A stretch of 64,000 nucleotides of DNA from Nitrosomonas oligotropha (GTDB taxonomy: Bacteria; Pseudomonadota; Gammaproteobacteria; Burkholderiales; Nitrosomonadaceae), in the NCBI RefSeq assembly GCF_900106555.1, contig NZ_FNOE01000018.1, positions 1 to 64,000 on the forward strand, read 5' to 3'. This document shows positions 45,536 through 55,003 of this stretch, one piece after another. The notes beneath the pieces were generated by a model. That model had not been told where the DNA came from. It did no database searches and saw only the letters and a list, made by a program, of their open reading frames with translations. Numbering within the stretch: the first letter of the stretch is position 1; every line of letters starts with the position of its first letter. Made by a program: the position numbers and the translations under genes.

Positions 45536-45922
45536 AAGTTACGAGTAATTTGCATGAGAAAGCATGGCTGAGCAACGAAGTAAAAGGTTATCTGACCGAT
45601 GATTATCCGCTCAATCGTATCAAACCGCGCACGCATTTCCGGTCAAAAGCATCAGGCGCTTCGGTATTTATCATCATAGCCACCCAGTCTCTCATAACAC
45701 CCGCAATTCGATCCCGCTCATCACGATAAACCACTGAGAAAACTAATTTTCATCGTCAGTATCGAGAGAATCGCGAAAAAGATTACCTTTCACATCGCTA
45801 TTTATCCTATAGAAACCACACCAGCTTTTTATAATGACACATCCTGGCATGCATTCCGGCCATCGATAATTTAATGATTTTGGAACGGCATCAATGTTAC
45901 GCATTAATAATAGGTAAACAAC
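45536..45922. other. 387-base intergenic region, nothing firm
   Basis: Lies between the divergent kinase gene and the HDOD gene. I see no ORF with protein-like features, strong hairpin or clear promoter. A long minus-strand frame (45743-46048) runs into the HDOD gene and looks like a chance frame. Confidence 0.4.
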
Positions 45923-46837
45923 ATGAATCAGATTGCATGCAATGAAATGAAATACCGGCCGGAAGAATCCGCCATATCCGGCCCTATCGATTTGGAACAA
46001 ATCCTCGCACGCATCAATACGCTGCCAGCCATGCCGGTCATTGCGCAAAAATTGCTCGGACTGGCGTTAAACACAGATCAAGGCGAAACGCAGATGCTCA
46101 AGCTGGTCGCACAAGACTCGCAGATCTCAGCCAAGATCATCGGATTATCGAATTCCGCTTTGTTCGCCACGCCTGGCATTATCACGTCGATCATCGATGC
46201 CGCCATGTATCTCGGCTTGACGCAAATTAAATCGGTCGCCATCGGCATGGCAACCGTTTCGGCATTGACCAAACCGCCTGAAGGCAAATTGAAATCCGCC
46301 GATCTATGGGCTCACAGCATGACCATAGCCTCAGCCATGCGCGTTATCGCCAAACACATGCCCGCAAAAACCAGACCGGTGGACGAGCAAATCTTCCTCG
46401 CGGGACTGCTGCACGACATCGGTTACAACGTGCTTAATATTATTGCCAAGGATACGTGCAACGCACTCTACGAAAAACTCAGCACACCATCGGATGCATC
46501 ACCGCTGGAAATAGAACATGCGCTGCTCGGCACGCATCATGGCGAAATCGGCGCACAACTCGGCATCCATTGGGGATTACCGGCTGAAATCATTGCCGTC
46601 ATCCGCTATCACCACATCCCCAACAGCGCGAACGCTGAAATCGGCCAACCGCTGGTAAGGCTCGTCAACTTGGCCGAGCGAATGCTGCCGGATTTTGCGA
46701 TAATCGAATCCACCGCGCAAGAAATTACTCCACAGGAATGGATCGCTCTTGGCATCGACCCTGGTAAAGCGGACAGCATCGCCGAGCAAATCAGCAGTGT
46801 CGCGGAGCAAGCTAAACAATTGATCAGCATCATCTAA
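45923..46837 (+). CDS. HDOD domain protein
   Basis: The 304-residue cytoplasmic protein has an HDOD domain (about 25-220), a degenerate relative of HD hydrolases: INTLPAMPVIAQKLLGLALN, VAQDSQISAKIIGLSNSALF, YLGLTQIKSVAIGMAT, AGLLHDIGYNVL and HHIPNSANAEIG. The usual HD pair survives as HD in LLHDIG, but the full metal site of active phosphodiesterases is not obvious. HDOD proteins usually act as signalling platforms with two-component or cyclic-di-GMP systems, in line with the kinase and HD-GYP genes nearby. Confidence 0.9.
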   Translation: MNQIACNEMKYRPEESAISGPIDLEQILARINTLPAMPVIAQKLLGLALNTDQGETQMLKLVAQDSQISAKIIGLSNSALFATPGIITSIIDAAMYLGLTQIKSVAIGMATVSALTKPPEGKLKSADLWAHSMTIASAMRVIAKHMPAKTRPVDEQIFLAGLLHDIGYNVLNIIAKDTCNALYEKLSTPSDASPLEIEHALLGTHHGEIGAQLGIHWGLPAEIIAVIRYHHIPNSANAEIGQPLVRLVNLAERMLPDFAIIESTAQEITPQEWIALGIDPGKADSIAEQISSVAEQAKQLISII

Positions 46838-47141
46838 TTCAAAGATAGCGGATTGATCATAGATTCGACAGGATGCTCACATGAAAACTGTAACGCCGGG
46901 AAACTGGATTTAATGGCATGATGAAGTAGGTCAATATCCTGTCACCCTCAATGGCAAACAATTTTCACAAAAATATCGTGCACAACAGTTCTTCGCTGTA
47001 AGTACTGAAAAATAGCTCAGGTTTATTTTTCTATGAACCTAAGTTGCCTTTTTTTAAAAAGGCACTTACTTAATCATTCTTTATCATCTCTGAAGAGTAA
47101 AATATATCTAATTGATTTGGATAAATTTACAGGAGATTAAC
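46838..47141. other. 304-base intergenic region with a weak hairpin
   Basis: It holds one inverted repeat, TGCCTTTTT (47045-47053) with AAAAAGGCA (47056-47064), which could act as a terminator for the HDOD gene, though the stem is A/T-rich. The rest is A/T-rich upstream DNA of the orphan gene at 47142. Confidence 0.4.
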
Positions 47142-47609
47142 ATGGATGTTTTTCTGACTATAATCAGTGGGGTTAGTGTATATGTAGCCGGACAGCTAAT
47201 TTCTAAGCTTGTGATAGAACCAGTTCATGAGATGAAAAAAATTATTGGAAAAATCTCTCATTCATTGATTGAAAATGGTCAAGTTATCGCAAATCCTGGA
47301 TTGATAGGCAAAGAAAGGGAAGAAGAAACATCTAGACATTTACGCTCATTATCATCACAACTTCAAGCATCGCTTTATCTTGTTCCAAAGTACGATTACT
47401 CATCTGCTTTGTTTGGACTTCCCTCGAGAGCTAAGGTTTTGTCTGCTTCTACAGATCTGATCGCTCTATCAAGTGTTTACCTGACCGCAGAAATAACCAG
47501 TTATCAACAAAGTGCTAAACGGAAAGAAAGTATTTGTGATTCTCTTGGTATCTTTATGTCAGAAGATGAGCGATATCCAAAAGACCTTCAAAAAAACCGC
47601 GATCAATAA
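47142..47609 (+). CDS. Orphan membrane-anchored protein in A/T-rich DNA
   Basis: I do not recognise it. From the ATG at 47142, chosen because AGGAG lies at 47131-47135, the product is 155 residues. It has an N-terminal hydrophobic segment (about 2-18: VFLTIISGVSVYVAGQLI) that is likely a membrane anchor, then a mainly helical cytoplasmic part with HEMKKIIGKISHSLIENG, GKEREEETSRHLRSLSSQLQASLY and a middle rich in Ser and Leu. The base composition is more A/T-rich than its neighbours and codon use differs, which suggests recent arrival. Nothing beside it suggests a function. Confidence 0.7.
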   Translation: MDVFLTIISGVSVYVAGQLISKLVIEPVHEMKKIIGKISHSLIENGQVIANPGLIGKEREEETSRHLRSLSSQLQASLYLVPKYDYSSALFGLPSRAKVLSASTDLIALSSVYLTAEITSYQQSAKRKESICDSLGIFMSEDERYPKDLQKNRDQ

Positions 47610-47619
47610 TAAAAATCCA

Positions 47620-48033
47620 TCAATCCACCGTGCTCACATTCTGCCTCGCCGCATAAACATATCCCCCAATCGCTCCCACAACCAGCCCTAGCGGCGCTGC
47701 GATAAAGAGTCCGATCATCGGCCCTTGGTTGGTGTCTTTGGAAATGGCCATCGGCCCGAGGAAACCCAGGGTAAAAAATAGTCCGCCCAGTATTAATGCG
47801 CCGCCGGTAACCGCAACCAAAGTACCTATTCTTTCTCCGGCAACCAGTTTCCAAGTAAACCACGCGGCGAAGGTTGCGCAGACAACCGAAATGGTGGCGG
47901 AAAGCCAGGCAGGAAAGCCGGTTGTAATCGTTAGAATCGTGCTGATAAAAAACAGTACAATCAAAAACATCAAAAAAGAGACGAGTGGTTTAAGGATCTG
48001 AATCATTGCAGCGTATATCCGTTGAGTGGTCAT
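47620..48033 (-). CDS. Small four-helix membrane protein
   Basis: The 137-residue protein has about four hydrophobic segments: LVSFLMFLIVLFFISTIL, WLSATISVVCATFAAWFTW, TLVAVTGGALILGGLFFTLGFLG and IGLFIAAPLGLVVGAIGGYVYAA. No family is recognised, and no catalytic or binding motif is visible. It converges with the orphan gene (10 bases between ends) and is divergent from the PhoX-like gene. Confidence 0.72.
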   Translation of the reverse strand: MTTQRIYAAMIQILKPLVSFLMFLIVLFFISTILTITTGFPAWLSATISVVCATFAAWFTWKLVAGERIGTLVAVTGGALILGGLFFTLGFLGPMAISKDTNQGPMIGLFIAAPLGLVVGAIGGYVYAARQNVSTVD

Positions 48034-48106
48034 TTAACAGCGCAGCATTGTAAACTATCTCCCGTGCACCTATCGCTTGGATTTACCACATGAGGCTATC
48101 GTCAGT

Positions 48107-49270
48107 ATGAATACATTTAATCCGCAGCGGCGCAAGTTATTGCAGTACGGTTTCATGGGATTGGGTGCGTTTGCTGGCAATGCCTTGCTGCCATCTGCTG
48201 TCCAGTCGGCAGCTTCGCTGGCAGGTCTGGGTGAACTCTTTCCGCCAGACCGGAACGGCGTGCGTTTACCCGCGGGCTTTACTTCGCGCATCGTCGCGCA
48301 TTCGGGTCAGAAGCTTTTCGATTACCGCTGGCATGCCGCACCGGATGGCGGAGCCACGTTTGCCGCCCCGGATGGCGGCTGGATTTATGTGTCCAATAGC
48401 GAGCTGGATAAACAGGCGGGCGGTGCAGGCGCATTGCGCTTCAATTCTCAAGGTGACATTGCCGATGCGTATCCGGTTCTGAGTCACACTAACCGCAATT
48501 GCGCGGGCGGGCATACGCCGTGGCAGACCTGGCTGTCATGCGAGGAAACCGATACCGGCCGGGTGTGGGAATGCGATCCGTTTGGCCGCCAGGCAGCGCA
48601 AGTCCGCAGCGCGCTCGGTGTATTCCGGCACGAGGCGGTCGCGGTGGATACGCAGAACAAACAGCTTTATCTCACCGAGGATCAGCCGGATGGCTGTTTG
48701 TATCGCTACACTGCGCGGACATTCGATGCCGCCGGAAATCCCAATCTCGATGACGGTGTGCTGGAAGTGGCCGAGGTCATCGATGGCCGCATTGGCGCAG
48801 TGCGTTGGCATACCCTGCCCGATCCGCTCGCCAACACCACGACAACGCGTAAACAGGTCGCCAGCAGCACCCGTTTTAACGGTGGCGAGGGCATCTGGTA
48901 TCACCACGGCATCGTTTACTTCTCAACCAAAGGCGACAACCGCGTGTGGGCGTACGATGCGCATCGGCAGCATCTGAGCATTCTCTACAACGCGGCTTCA
49001 TACCTCTTGCCGGTATTGACCGGCGTGGACAATATCACCGGCAATGCCGCGGGTGAATTGCTCGTGGCTGAGGATGGCGGCGATATGCAGATCGTGGTTC
49101 TGACCGCCGGAAAAGTTTTACCGCTCTTACAGCTGGTTGGTCATGACCGTTCGGAAATCACCGGCCCGGCGCTCAGCCCGGATGGTTCGCGTCTGTATTT
49201 CAGCTCGCAGCGCGGCAAAACCGGGCGCGCTGAGGATGGCATGACGTTTGAAATTTCCGGACCATTCTAA
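48107..49270 (+). CDS. PhoX-like (DUF839) Tat-exported protein
   Basis: The 387-residue product starts at the ATG at 48107, preceded by GAGG 11 bases upstream; a TTG at 48077 is also in frame. It has a twin-arginine signal (PQRRKLLQYGFMGLGAFAG), then a beta-propeller-type DUF839 domain with AGGHTPWQTWLSCEET, RHEAVAVD, LYLTEDQPDGCLYRYT, FNGGEGIWYHHGIVYFSTKGDNRVWAYD and DNITGNAAGELLVAEDGGD. PhoX enzymes are calcium-dependent phosphatases; acid and Cys/Glu-rich loops fit metal binding, but the protein is shorter than classical PhoX and phosphatase activity is unproven. Confidence 0.85.
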   Translation: MNTFNPQRRKLLQYGFMGLGAFAGNALLPSAVQSAASLAGLGELFPPDRNGVRLPAGFTSRIVAHSGQKLFDYRWHAAPDGGATFAAPDGGWIYVSNSELDKQAGGAGALRFNSQGDIADAYPVLSHTNRNCAGGHTPWQTWLSCEETDTGRVWECDPFGRQAAQVRSALGVFRHEAVAVDTQNKQLYLTEDQPDGCLYRYTARTFDAAGNPNLDDGVLEVAEVIDGRIGAVRWHTLPDPLANTTTTRKQVASSTRFNGGEGIWYHHGIVYFSTKGDNRVWAYDAHRQHLSILYNAASYLLPVLTGVDNITGNAAGELLVAEDGGDMQIVVLTAGKVLPLLQLVGHDRSEITGPALSPDGSRLYFSSQRGKTGRAEDGMTFEISGPF

Positions 49271-49422
49271 ATACGCGTCGATACTTGATAAATCGATACC
49301 ATGAACCCATGTAGCCTGAAACTGCGGCCGGTTTTATGGCCATGCATGAAACTTCATTTTCAGAGTGAAAGCGGCAATAATGCAGACACGCGGTAACAGC
49401 GTGATCAACGAGGGGGATTAAC

Positions 49423-50367
49423 TTGGAATTCAAGGATTACTACAAAACATTGGATGTCTCGCGCGATGCGACGGCGGAAGAAATCAAGAAGTCGTTCCGC
49501 CGCTTGGCGCGCAAGTACCACCCGGATGTCTCCAAGGAAACGGACGCCGAATCGAAAATGAAAGAAGTCAACGAAGCCTATGCCGTGCTTTCCGACCCGG
49601 AAAAACGCGCCGCTTACGATCAGCTCGGGCAAGGCGGATTTCAGCCGGGCAGTGATTTTCAGCCGCCACCCGGATGGGACAGCGGTTTTGAATTCAGCGG
49701 GCGCGGATTTGATGGTGCGCAGGCAGCGGATTTCAGCGATTTCTTTGCGCAATTATTCGGCGGAAAAATGGGCGCTGGCGCCCGCCACGCCCACCATCGC
49801 ATGCGCGGTGAAGATCATCACGCTAAAATCATGCTCGAATTGGAAGACAGTTATCATGGCGCCACGCGCAGCCTGACGTTGCGTATGCCGAAACTCGACA
49901 ATCAGGGGCGCACCGTGCTCGCCGAACATACCTTGAATGTGCGCATTCCCAAAGGCGTGCACGCCGGGCAAGTGATCCGGCTGGCCGGACAAGGCGGCCC
50001 GGGGCATGCCGGAGCAGCCGCCGGGGATTTGTTTCTGGAAGTGCACTTCAATCCGCATAACCGTTACCGGATCGAAAACAAGGATGTCTATGCCACATTG
50101 CCCATTGCACCGTGGGAAGCGGCACTTGGTGCATCGGTCAAAATACCGGTGCCGGATGGCGTAGTCGAAGTGCGCGTGCCGGAAAACTCCCAATCCGGAC
50201 GCAAATTGCGCTTAAAAGGCCGCGGCATTCCGGCGGCCACGCCCGGCGATTTGTATTTGGTGCTGGAAGTGGTGCTGCCGCCCGCCGCGACGGAAAAAGC
50301 GCGTGAATTTTACCAAACGATGGCGCAGGAACTCGCATTCAATCCGCGCCAGAATCTCGGAGTCTAA
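49423..50367 (+). CDS. cbpA: DnaJ-family co-chaperone CbpA
   Basis: Curved-DNA-binding protein and DnaK co-chaperone. The 314-residue protein has a J domain (1-70; KYHPD with the HPD motif) and C-terminal DnaJ_C substrate-binding parts (ILELEDSYHGATRSLTLRMP, GVHAGQVIRLAGQGGPG, LYLVLEV), without the zinc-finger of DnaJ, as in CbpA. The start is TTG at 49423 after GAGGGGG, a likely weak start. cbpM follows three bases after the stop, so the two are translated together. Confidence 0.93.
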   Translation: MEFKDYYKTLDVSRDATAEEIKKSFRRLARKYHPDVSKETDAESKMKEVNEAYAVLSDPEKRAAYDQLGQGGFQPGSDFQPPPGWDSGFEFSGRGFDGAQAADFSDFFAQLFGGKMGAGARHAHHRMRGEDHHAKIMLELEDSYHGATRSLTLRMPKLDNQGRTVLAEHTLNVRIPKGVHAGQVIRLAGQGGPGHAGAAAGDLFLEVHFNPHNRYRIENKDVYATLPIAPWEAALGASVKIPVPDGVVEVRVPENSQSGRKLRLKGRGIPAATPGDLYLVLEVVLPPAATEKAREFYQTMAQELAFNPRQNLGV

Positions 50368-50370
50368 GCC

Positions 50371-50688
50371 ATGCCGCATGAAATCGATGCTGTTTTACTT
50401 GAAGATGCTCTGTTCAGTTTGGATGAACTGGCGCACAGCTGCCACGTTAGCCGGGAATGGGTCATCGAACGCGTGCAGTGGGGTTTATTGCTGAATGACG
50501 GCGCGACCGGCACCGATCCGGATATCTGGCTATTCGATAGCCGCAGTTTTATGCGCGTCAAAAGAATCATCATGATTGAGCGCGATTTCGAAGGCAATCC
50601 CGAATTGGCCGGTCTGGTCGCCGATCTGATCGAAGAAATCGATTCGCTGCGCGCCCGGCTGAAAGCATCCGGCTTGGATGCAGATTAA
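50371..50688 (+). CDS. cbpM: Chaperone modulator CbpM
   Basis: The 105-residue MerR-like protein inhibits CbpA by binding its J domain. Visible are the helix-turn-helix-like start (LFSLDELAHSCHVSREWVIERVQWGLL), PDIWLFDSRSFMRVKRIIMIERDF and a C-terminal helix (LVADLIEEIDSLRARL). It lies three bases after cbpA in the normal order for this pair. Confidence 0.92.
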   Translation: MPHEIDAVLLEDALFSLDELAHSCHVSREWVIERVQWGLLLNDGATGTDPDIWLFDSRSFMRVKRIIMIERDFEGNPELAGLVADLIEEIDSLRARLKASGLDAD

Positions 50689-50730
50689 GTAATCTCCGTC
50701 CGATCGATAAACTACACAGGAAATCCCGCC

Positions 50731-51162
50731 ATGTCTTTACATATCGTGTGCCCGCATTGCCATGCCACCAACCGCGTTCCGGCAGACCGCCTCGGCGCAT
50801 CGCCTAAGTGTGGTGCTTGCCACCAGCCATTGTTTACCGCGCAACCGGTTGAGTTAACGGAGAGTCATTTCAACCGGTACATTGCCAATAACGACATTCC
50901 ACTGCTGGTAGATTTCTGGGCGCCGTGGTGCGGTCCATGCCGCATGATGGCTCCAGCTTTTGCCGAAGCAGCCGCTATGCTGGAACCCGGCATGCGCCTG
51001 GTCAAAGTCAATACCGAAGAAGAGCAAGGATTGGCCGCACGTTATAACATTCGCAGTATTCCAACTTTGGTACTATTTAAAGGCGGCCGGGAAATCGCCC
51101 GGCAATCGGGCGCGATGAGCGGACACGATCTGATACGATGGGCACAAGCCTATAATAAATAA
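50731..51162 (+). CDS. trxC: Thioredoxin 2 (TrxC) with N-terminal zinc ribbon
   Basis: The 143-residue reductase has the TrxC-type zinc-binding N-terminus CPHC and CGAC (residues 7-32) followed by a thioredoxin fold with active site WCGPC and cis-proline SIPTLVLFKGG. It reduces disulfides in the cytoplasm and is usually linked to oxidative stress. AGGAAA lies upstream. It forms part of a stress cluster with cbpAM and the DegS-like protease. Confidence 0.95.
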   Translation: MSLHIVCPHCHATNRVPADRLGASPKCGACHQPLFTAQPVELTESHFNRYIANNDIPLLVDFWAPWCGPCRMMAPAFAEAAAMLEPGMRLVKVNTEEEQGLAARYNIRSIPTLVLFKGGREIARQSGAMSGHDLIRWAQAYNK

Positions 51163-51193
51163 TGAAAAATAATCAACAAAGGAGCGAATATTC

Positions 51194-52348
51194 ATGCCCA
51201 ACGGATTCTTTTCCCGTTTAATCTGGTACACGCTGGCCGGTGTATTGCTGGTGTTATTTTTTCACAGCTTCCTTTACCACTATTTTCCGAATATTTTTCA
51301 TTTCAATCTCTTTTCCGGTCAAAACCAGCAAGAGAGCGCGGAACCGCGCGTCGTTCAGGCGCGCGGCAATCTGGCCGAGGATGAGAAAAGCACCATCGAA
51401 TTGTTTGAAAATTCACGCGATTCTGTAGTGTTTATCACCACCCGCCAGCGCGTCATGGATGCCTGGTCGCGCAATATTTTTTCCGTCCCTAGCGGCACCG
51501 GCTCAGGGTTTATCTGGGATGATAGCGGGCACATCATCACCAATCTTCACGTAGTTAAAGGCGCCAGCGAAGCCACCGTGCGTCTGGCCGACGGACGCGA
51601 TTACAAGGCTTCCCTGGTCGGCGCAAGCCCGGCGCACGACATCGCCGTGCTGAAAATCGGCATCGGCTTCCAGCGGCCAGCCCCGGTGCCAATCGGCACA
51701 AGCAACGACCTTAAAGTGGGACAAAAAGTATTCGCCATCGGCAATCCGTTCGGTCTGGACTGGACGTTGACCACCGGCATTGTCTCCGCGTTGGATCGTT
51801 CCTTACCTGGCGGCGATGGCCGCACTATCGACAATCTGATTCAAACCGATGCCGCCATCAACCCCGGCAATTCCGGCGGCCCGCTGCTCGATTCCGCCGG
51901 CCGTCTGATCGGTATCAACACCGCCATTTACAGCCCGAGCGGCGCCAGCGCGGGGATTGGCTTTGCCGTGCCGGTCGATACCGTCAACCGCGTCGTTCCG
52001 CAAATCATCAGCCGCGGCAAATATATCCGTCCGGCCATGGGCATCACTGTCGACAGCAAACTCAATAACCGCCTGACGCAACACTTGAAAGTAACTGGCG
52101 TCGTCATCTTAAGCATCGGCCCCGGCTCCGCAGCCGATACCGCCGGACTGATAGGCGCCGTATTGACACCGGAAGGCAACATCATCGCCAATGACATCAT
52201 TGTTGCCGTTGACGGAAAACCGATGGACTCAGTAGAAAAATTGCTGAACCGTATCGATAATTACAAGGTCGGCGACACCATCATGCTTACGGTGCTACGC
52301 CGAGGTGAGAAAATTGAAGTGCCGGTTACACTGCAACCGGGTGAGTGA
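51194..52348 (+). CDS. HtrA-family serine protease with one PDZ domain (DegS/AlgW-like)
   Basis: The 384-residue protein has an N-terminal membrane helix (about 5-27), a trypsin-like domain with catalytic His in ITNLHVVKG, Asp in HDIAVLKI and Ser in NPGNSGGPLLD, and one C-terminal PDZ domain (about 285-380). One helix plus one PDZ is the DegS/AlgW layout, the sensor proteases that start the envelope-stress response by cutting an anti-sigma factor; DegP-type enzymes have two PDZ domains. AAGGAG lies nine bases upstream. It follows trxC after 31 bases in the same direction. Confidence 0.92.
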   Translation: MPNGFFSRLIWYTLAGVLLVLFFHSFLYHYFPNIFHFNLFSGQNQQESAEPRVVQARGNLAEDEKSTIELFENSRDSVVFITTRQRVMDAWSRNIFSVPSGTGSGFIWDDSGHIITNLHVVKGASEATVRLADGRDYKASLVGASPAHDIAVLKIGIGFQRPAPVPIGTSNDLKVGQKVFAIGNPFGLDWTLTTGIVSALDRSLPGGDGRTIDNLIQTDAAINPGNSGGPLLDSAGRLIGINTAIYSPSGASAGIGFAVPVDTVNRVVPQIISRGKYIRPAMGITVDSKLNNRLTQHLKVTGVVILSIGPGSAADTAGLIGAVLTPEGNIIANDIIVAVDGKPMDSVEKLLNRIDNYKVGDTIMLTVLRRGEKIEVPVTLQPGE

Positions 52349-52573
52349 TTTTGGTGACTAGCTTTTTTGTCAGTAAAGCGATAAAAAGATTGGATAACTA
52401 ACTCGAAGAAAGATTTGATTTTCTCATTTCCATCCGAGTATTCTCCAAATTGGGCAGTGAGAATCATGTCTAATAGTCTTTGTCGATGCCATTGAAGTCT
52501 GTACTTACTTAATCCGGTTAATTAGAGTGGCATCGTTTTGATTCATACTTCACTCAAAAGATAGGAGTAAACA

Positions 52574-53227
52574 ATGAAAAATCTCATACATAAATTTATG
52601 GCAGTCATTGGTATTACTGCAACGTTAATAAGTATTCCTTCTCAAGCAAACACTGTTATTACATTCGATGATCCGGCAAGTAATGCAGAAGTAGGTCTTT
52701 TATTTGATTCTATGGTTCCTGGTAGAGGTTTTTCTCACTTTACTGATGGCTTTATCTTTACAAGTCGCGGTGGTTTTATGACTATACAGGATGGTTCCAT
52801 ACCAAACAGTAACGGAACCAACAGTTTGACTTTTAACTCATGGATCCCCGATTCGTGGATTCCCGTTGGAGGTCCATACACTGGTGTCCATATTACAAGA
52901 ACTGGAGGCGGTGTGTTCGATCTGATCAGCATCGATATGACAATTTCTGAGTGCTTCTACGACTGCAGCACACCTAAAACAATTTTCGCCAATGGATCAC
53001 CCATTGTAATTACCGAAGGAATGCGAACTTTCACGCTTGAATTAACCGATGTATCTGAAGTCACCATTTCCGGCAGTAGCAGCATAAGATGGGCACTGGA
53101 TAATGTAGTAGCTGCTGTCCCTGTACCAGAACCGAGAACCTACATTATGTTATTAATAGGCTTGGGCTTGATAGGTTTTACAGTACGACGCAAAAAATCT
53201 ACTGCTTGCATGGCTACACATATCTAA
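52574..53227 (+). CDS. PEP-CTERM sorted exported protein
   Basis: The 217-residue protein has a signal peptide (ending near SQANT), a beta-rich body (about 25-180) with VITFDDPASNAEVG and a Cys pair (ECFYDCSTP), and the PEP-CTERM tail: VPVPEPRTYIMLL, a hydrophobic helix and the basic RRKK. Such proteins are sorted by the EpsH/exosortase system to the outside, often with exopolysaccharide. No exosortase gene lies in this window. TAGGAG precedes the ATG. An imperfect hairpin follows (53259-53291). Confidence 0.88.
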   Translation: MKNLIHKFMAVIGITATLISIPSQANTVITFDDPASNAEVGLLFDSMVPGRGFSHFTDGFIFTSRGGFMTIQDGSIPNSNGTNSLTFNSWIPDSWIPVGGPYTGVHITRTGGGVFDLISIDMTISECFYDCSTPKTIFANGSPIVITEGMRTFTLELTDVSEVTISGSSSIRWALDNVVAAVPVPEPRTYIMLLIGLGLIGFTVRRKKSTACMATHI

Positions 53228-53258
53228 TGAAGTTCTGAATGATTTAATAAACTAACTG

Positions 53259-53291
53259 CCTCCGGGAATTTTATGGTTTTATTCCTGGAGG
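53259..53291 (+). terminator. Imperfect hairpin after the PEP-CTERM gene
   Basis: CCTCCGGGAAT (53259-53269) and ATTCCTGGAGG (53281-53291) pair over 11 positions with one G-T. No run of T follows, so it may be an RNA-stabilising stem or a weak terminator. Confidence 0.45.
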
Positions 53292-53380
53292 TTGCCGCAT
53301 CATCTTCGTTCTGCGTAACTTCATCCTGACATATAAGTTATTCTCTAAAAAAAGAAAAATGCCGGAAATGGACATTTTCT

Positions 53381-54928
53381 CTATTTTTTCCCTGAAACTT
53401 CTTTTCCCGCACCATCCCATATACGCATAACCAGCTCGGATGTGGAGATGCCGGGGGTATAGGTCAGTTCCTGAATCATCTCCGGCGGTAAGGATTCGCA
53501 CAGTTTATATTTATCCCGGCGTTCTTGTTCCGAGGCGCAGGCGAAAGTATAAATATCGAAGCCGTTCTGTTGCATGAATTCCGGGGTAACACTCGCGGGG
53601 GTTTCCGTCATGACGGCGTCGACATACTTGCAGGCGGCCACGACCGCGGCGCGTTCCGCTTGCTTCATGACGGGCAATTTGCCTTTGTTTTCCACCACCC
53701 GTTCATCGGAAACCACGCAGACGGTTAAATGCGTACCCAGTGCACGCGCCGCACGCAAGAAACTCACGTGTCCTTCATGAAACAGGTCGGCCACCATGCG
53801 GGTATACACGCGTTTTTGCTGCCGATTTTTCGGCCACACGGGAATTTCCCGGTTTAGGCGCGTCATGGCGCGTTCCATCCACTGCCGACTGCGCAGTGCA
53901 AGTACGTCGTCGGGGTCCTTCATGACAATCTGGTGCGCGTAACACCATGCTTTGGCCAAGTCTCCCAGCAGCCAGCGTTGTATCAGTCTATGGTAGGCAT
54001 AGCAACGCACGAGCTGGGTAAAGTTTTCCAGATTACATGCGGATATCACGGTATCCCAGTTGGGATTTGGCGTGCGCCAGTCACCGTAGAATGCGGTCAA
54101 AATTCTTTCCGGCTGACGCGGAAACCAGGCTGTGCCAAAGTCTGTATCGCGCTGCGTCAGATCGAACTTGGGAAAAACCGATACCCGCTGATATTCATCG
54201 GGATAACCTGGCAACGCAAACCCGCCGACGATCTGTTTGCCCCGAGCTTGCAGACCGCAAACATCGAGCGTAATTCCCAACTCCGGGTGCACGTAATCGC
54301 GATAATTGGCATATTCGATCCGCATCGGTGCACGCGCCCAGCCCGCCTGCTCCAATGCCGCGCAACAAGTGTCCCAGAATTCCATTTGCACGGCGATGTC
54401 GAGATCTTTATCGAAATCGAGTAAACATCCATTTCGAATCAGGCCCAACAGCGTGCCCGCAAAAGGAAATACCGGAATATCCTGCCGAGCTAATTCCGCA
54501 CAGGTGCGCCACAGCAATTTTTCCGCTTCTCCGGAAGCGAACGCATTCGCATCGGCTTGGCCAGGTTTGACTTGTTCTTTTTGCGGCGGGATTTTTCCGG
54601 ATTTGGCCAGCGCCATCAGATGATTCAGCGCGTAGGTAAAATGCGCATGCGCGGTGGATAAATCCAGCAAAATAAAACTCGCGGTTCCGAGCACATGCGC
54701 CCAGTGTGCTTTGTGAAAATCACCTTGCACATGCGCATAAATTTTTGCGGCGTATGCAGGCACATCGTCCGCTCGGCCCGTGCGCATCGCCAACGAACAC
54801 CACACGCGCGCAACCTCCGGGGATAGCGGATATTCACTTTTCAACGGCTCGAGAATCCCGTCGGCATCGTTGTACTTGCCAGCGATGATTAATTCCTTTG
54901 CCTTCAATAACAATTCATCAAGTTTCAT
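53381..54928 (-). CDS. LicD-type nucleotidyltransferase fused to an ECT-like cytidylyltransferase
   Basis: The 515-residue cytoplasmic protein has an N-terminal helical, TPR-like part (about 1-105), a LicD-type domain (about 130-330) with GTLLGLIRNG (158-167) and DFDKDLDIAV (171-180), and a C-terminal cytidylyltransferase (373-515) with HEGH (384-387) and VVSDERVVENKG, and ISTSEL near 494. The last domain most resembles CTP:phosphoethanolamine cytidylyltransferase and the first resembles phosphocholine transferases. One chain could therefore make a CDP-activated group and transfer it to a glycan. Substrates and acceptor are unknown, and no other glycan genes adjoin it. Confidence 0.88.
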   Translation of the reverse strand: MKLDELLLKAKELIIAGKYNDADGILEPLKSEYPLSPEVARVWCSLAMRTGRADDVPAYAAKIYAHVQGDFHKAHWAHVLGTASFILLDLSTAHAHFTYALNHLMALAKSGKIPPQKEQVKPGQADANAFASGEAEKLLWRTCAELARQDIPVFPFAGTLLGLIRNGCLLDFDKDLDIAVQMEFWDTCCAALEQAGWARAPMRIEYANYRDYVHPELGITLDVCGLQARGKQIVGGFALPGYPDEYQRVSVFPKFDLTQRDTDFGTAWFPRQPERILTAFYGDWRTPNPNWDTVISACNLENFTQLVRCYAYHRLIQRWLLGDLAKAWCYAHQIVMKDPDDVLALRSRQWMERAMTRLNREIPVWPKNRQQKRVYTRMVADLFHEGHVSFLRAARALGTHLTVCVVSDERVVENKGKLPVMKQAERAAVVAACKYVDAVMTETPASVTPEFMQQNGFDIYTFACASEQERRDKYKLCESLPPEMIQELTYTPGISTSELVMRIWDGAGKEVSGKK

Positions 54929-55003
54929 GGTTATATTTAGCAGCTATTGCTTTATTTCCAGCCACTTAATCTTTCCAATTCCAATAATCGGCAATAATAA
55001 AGA

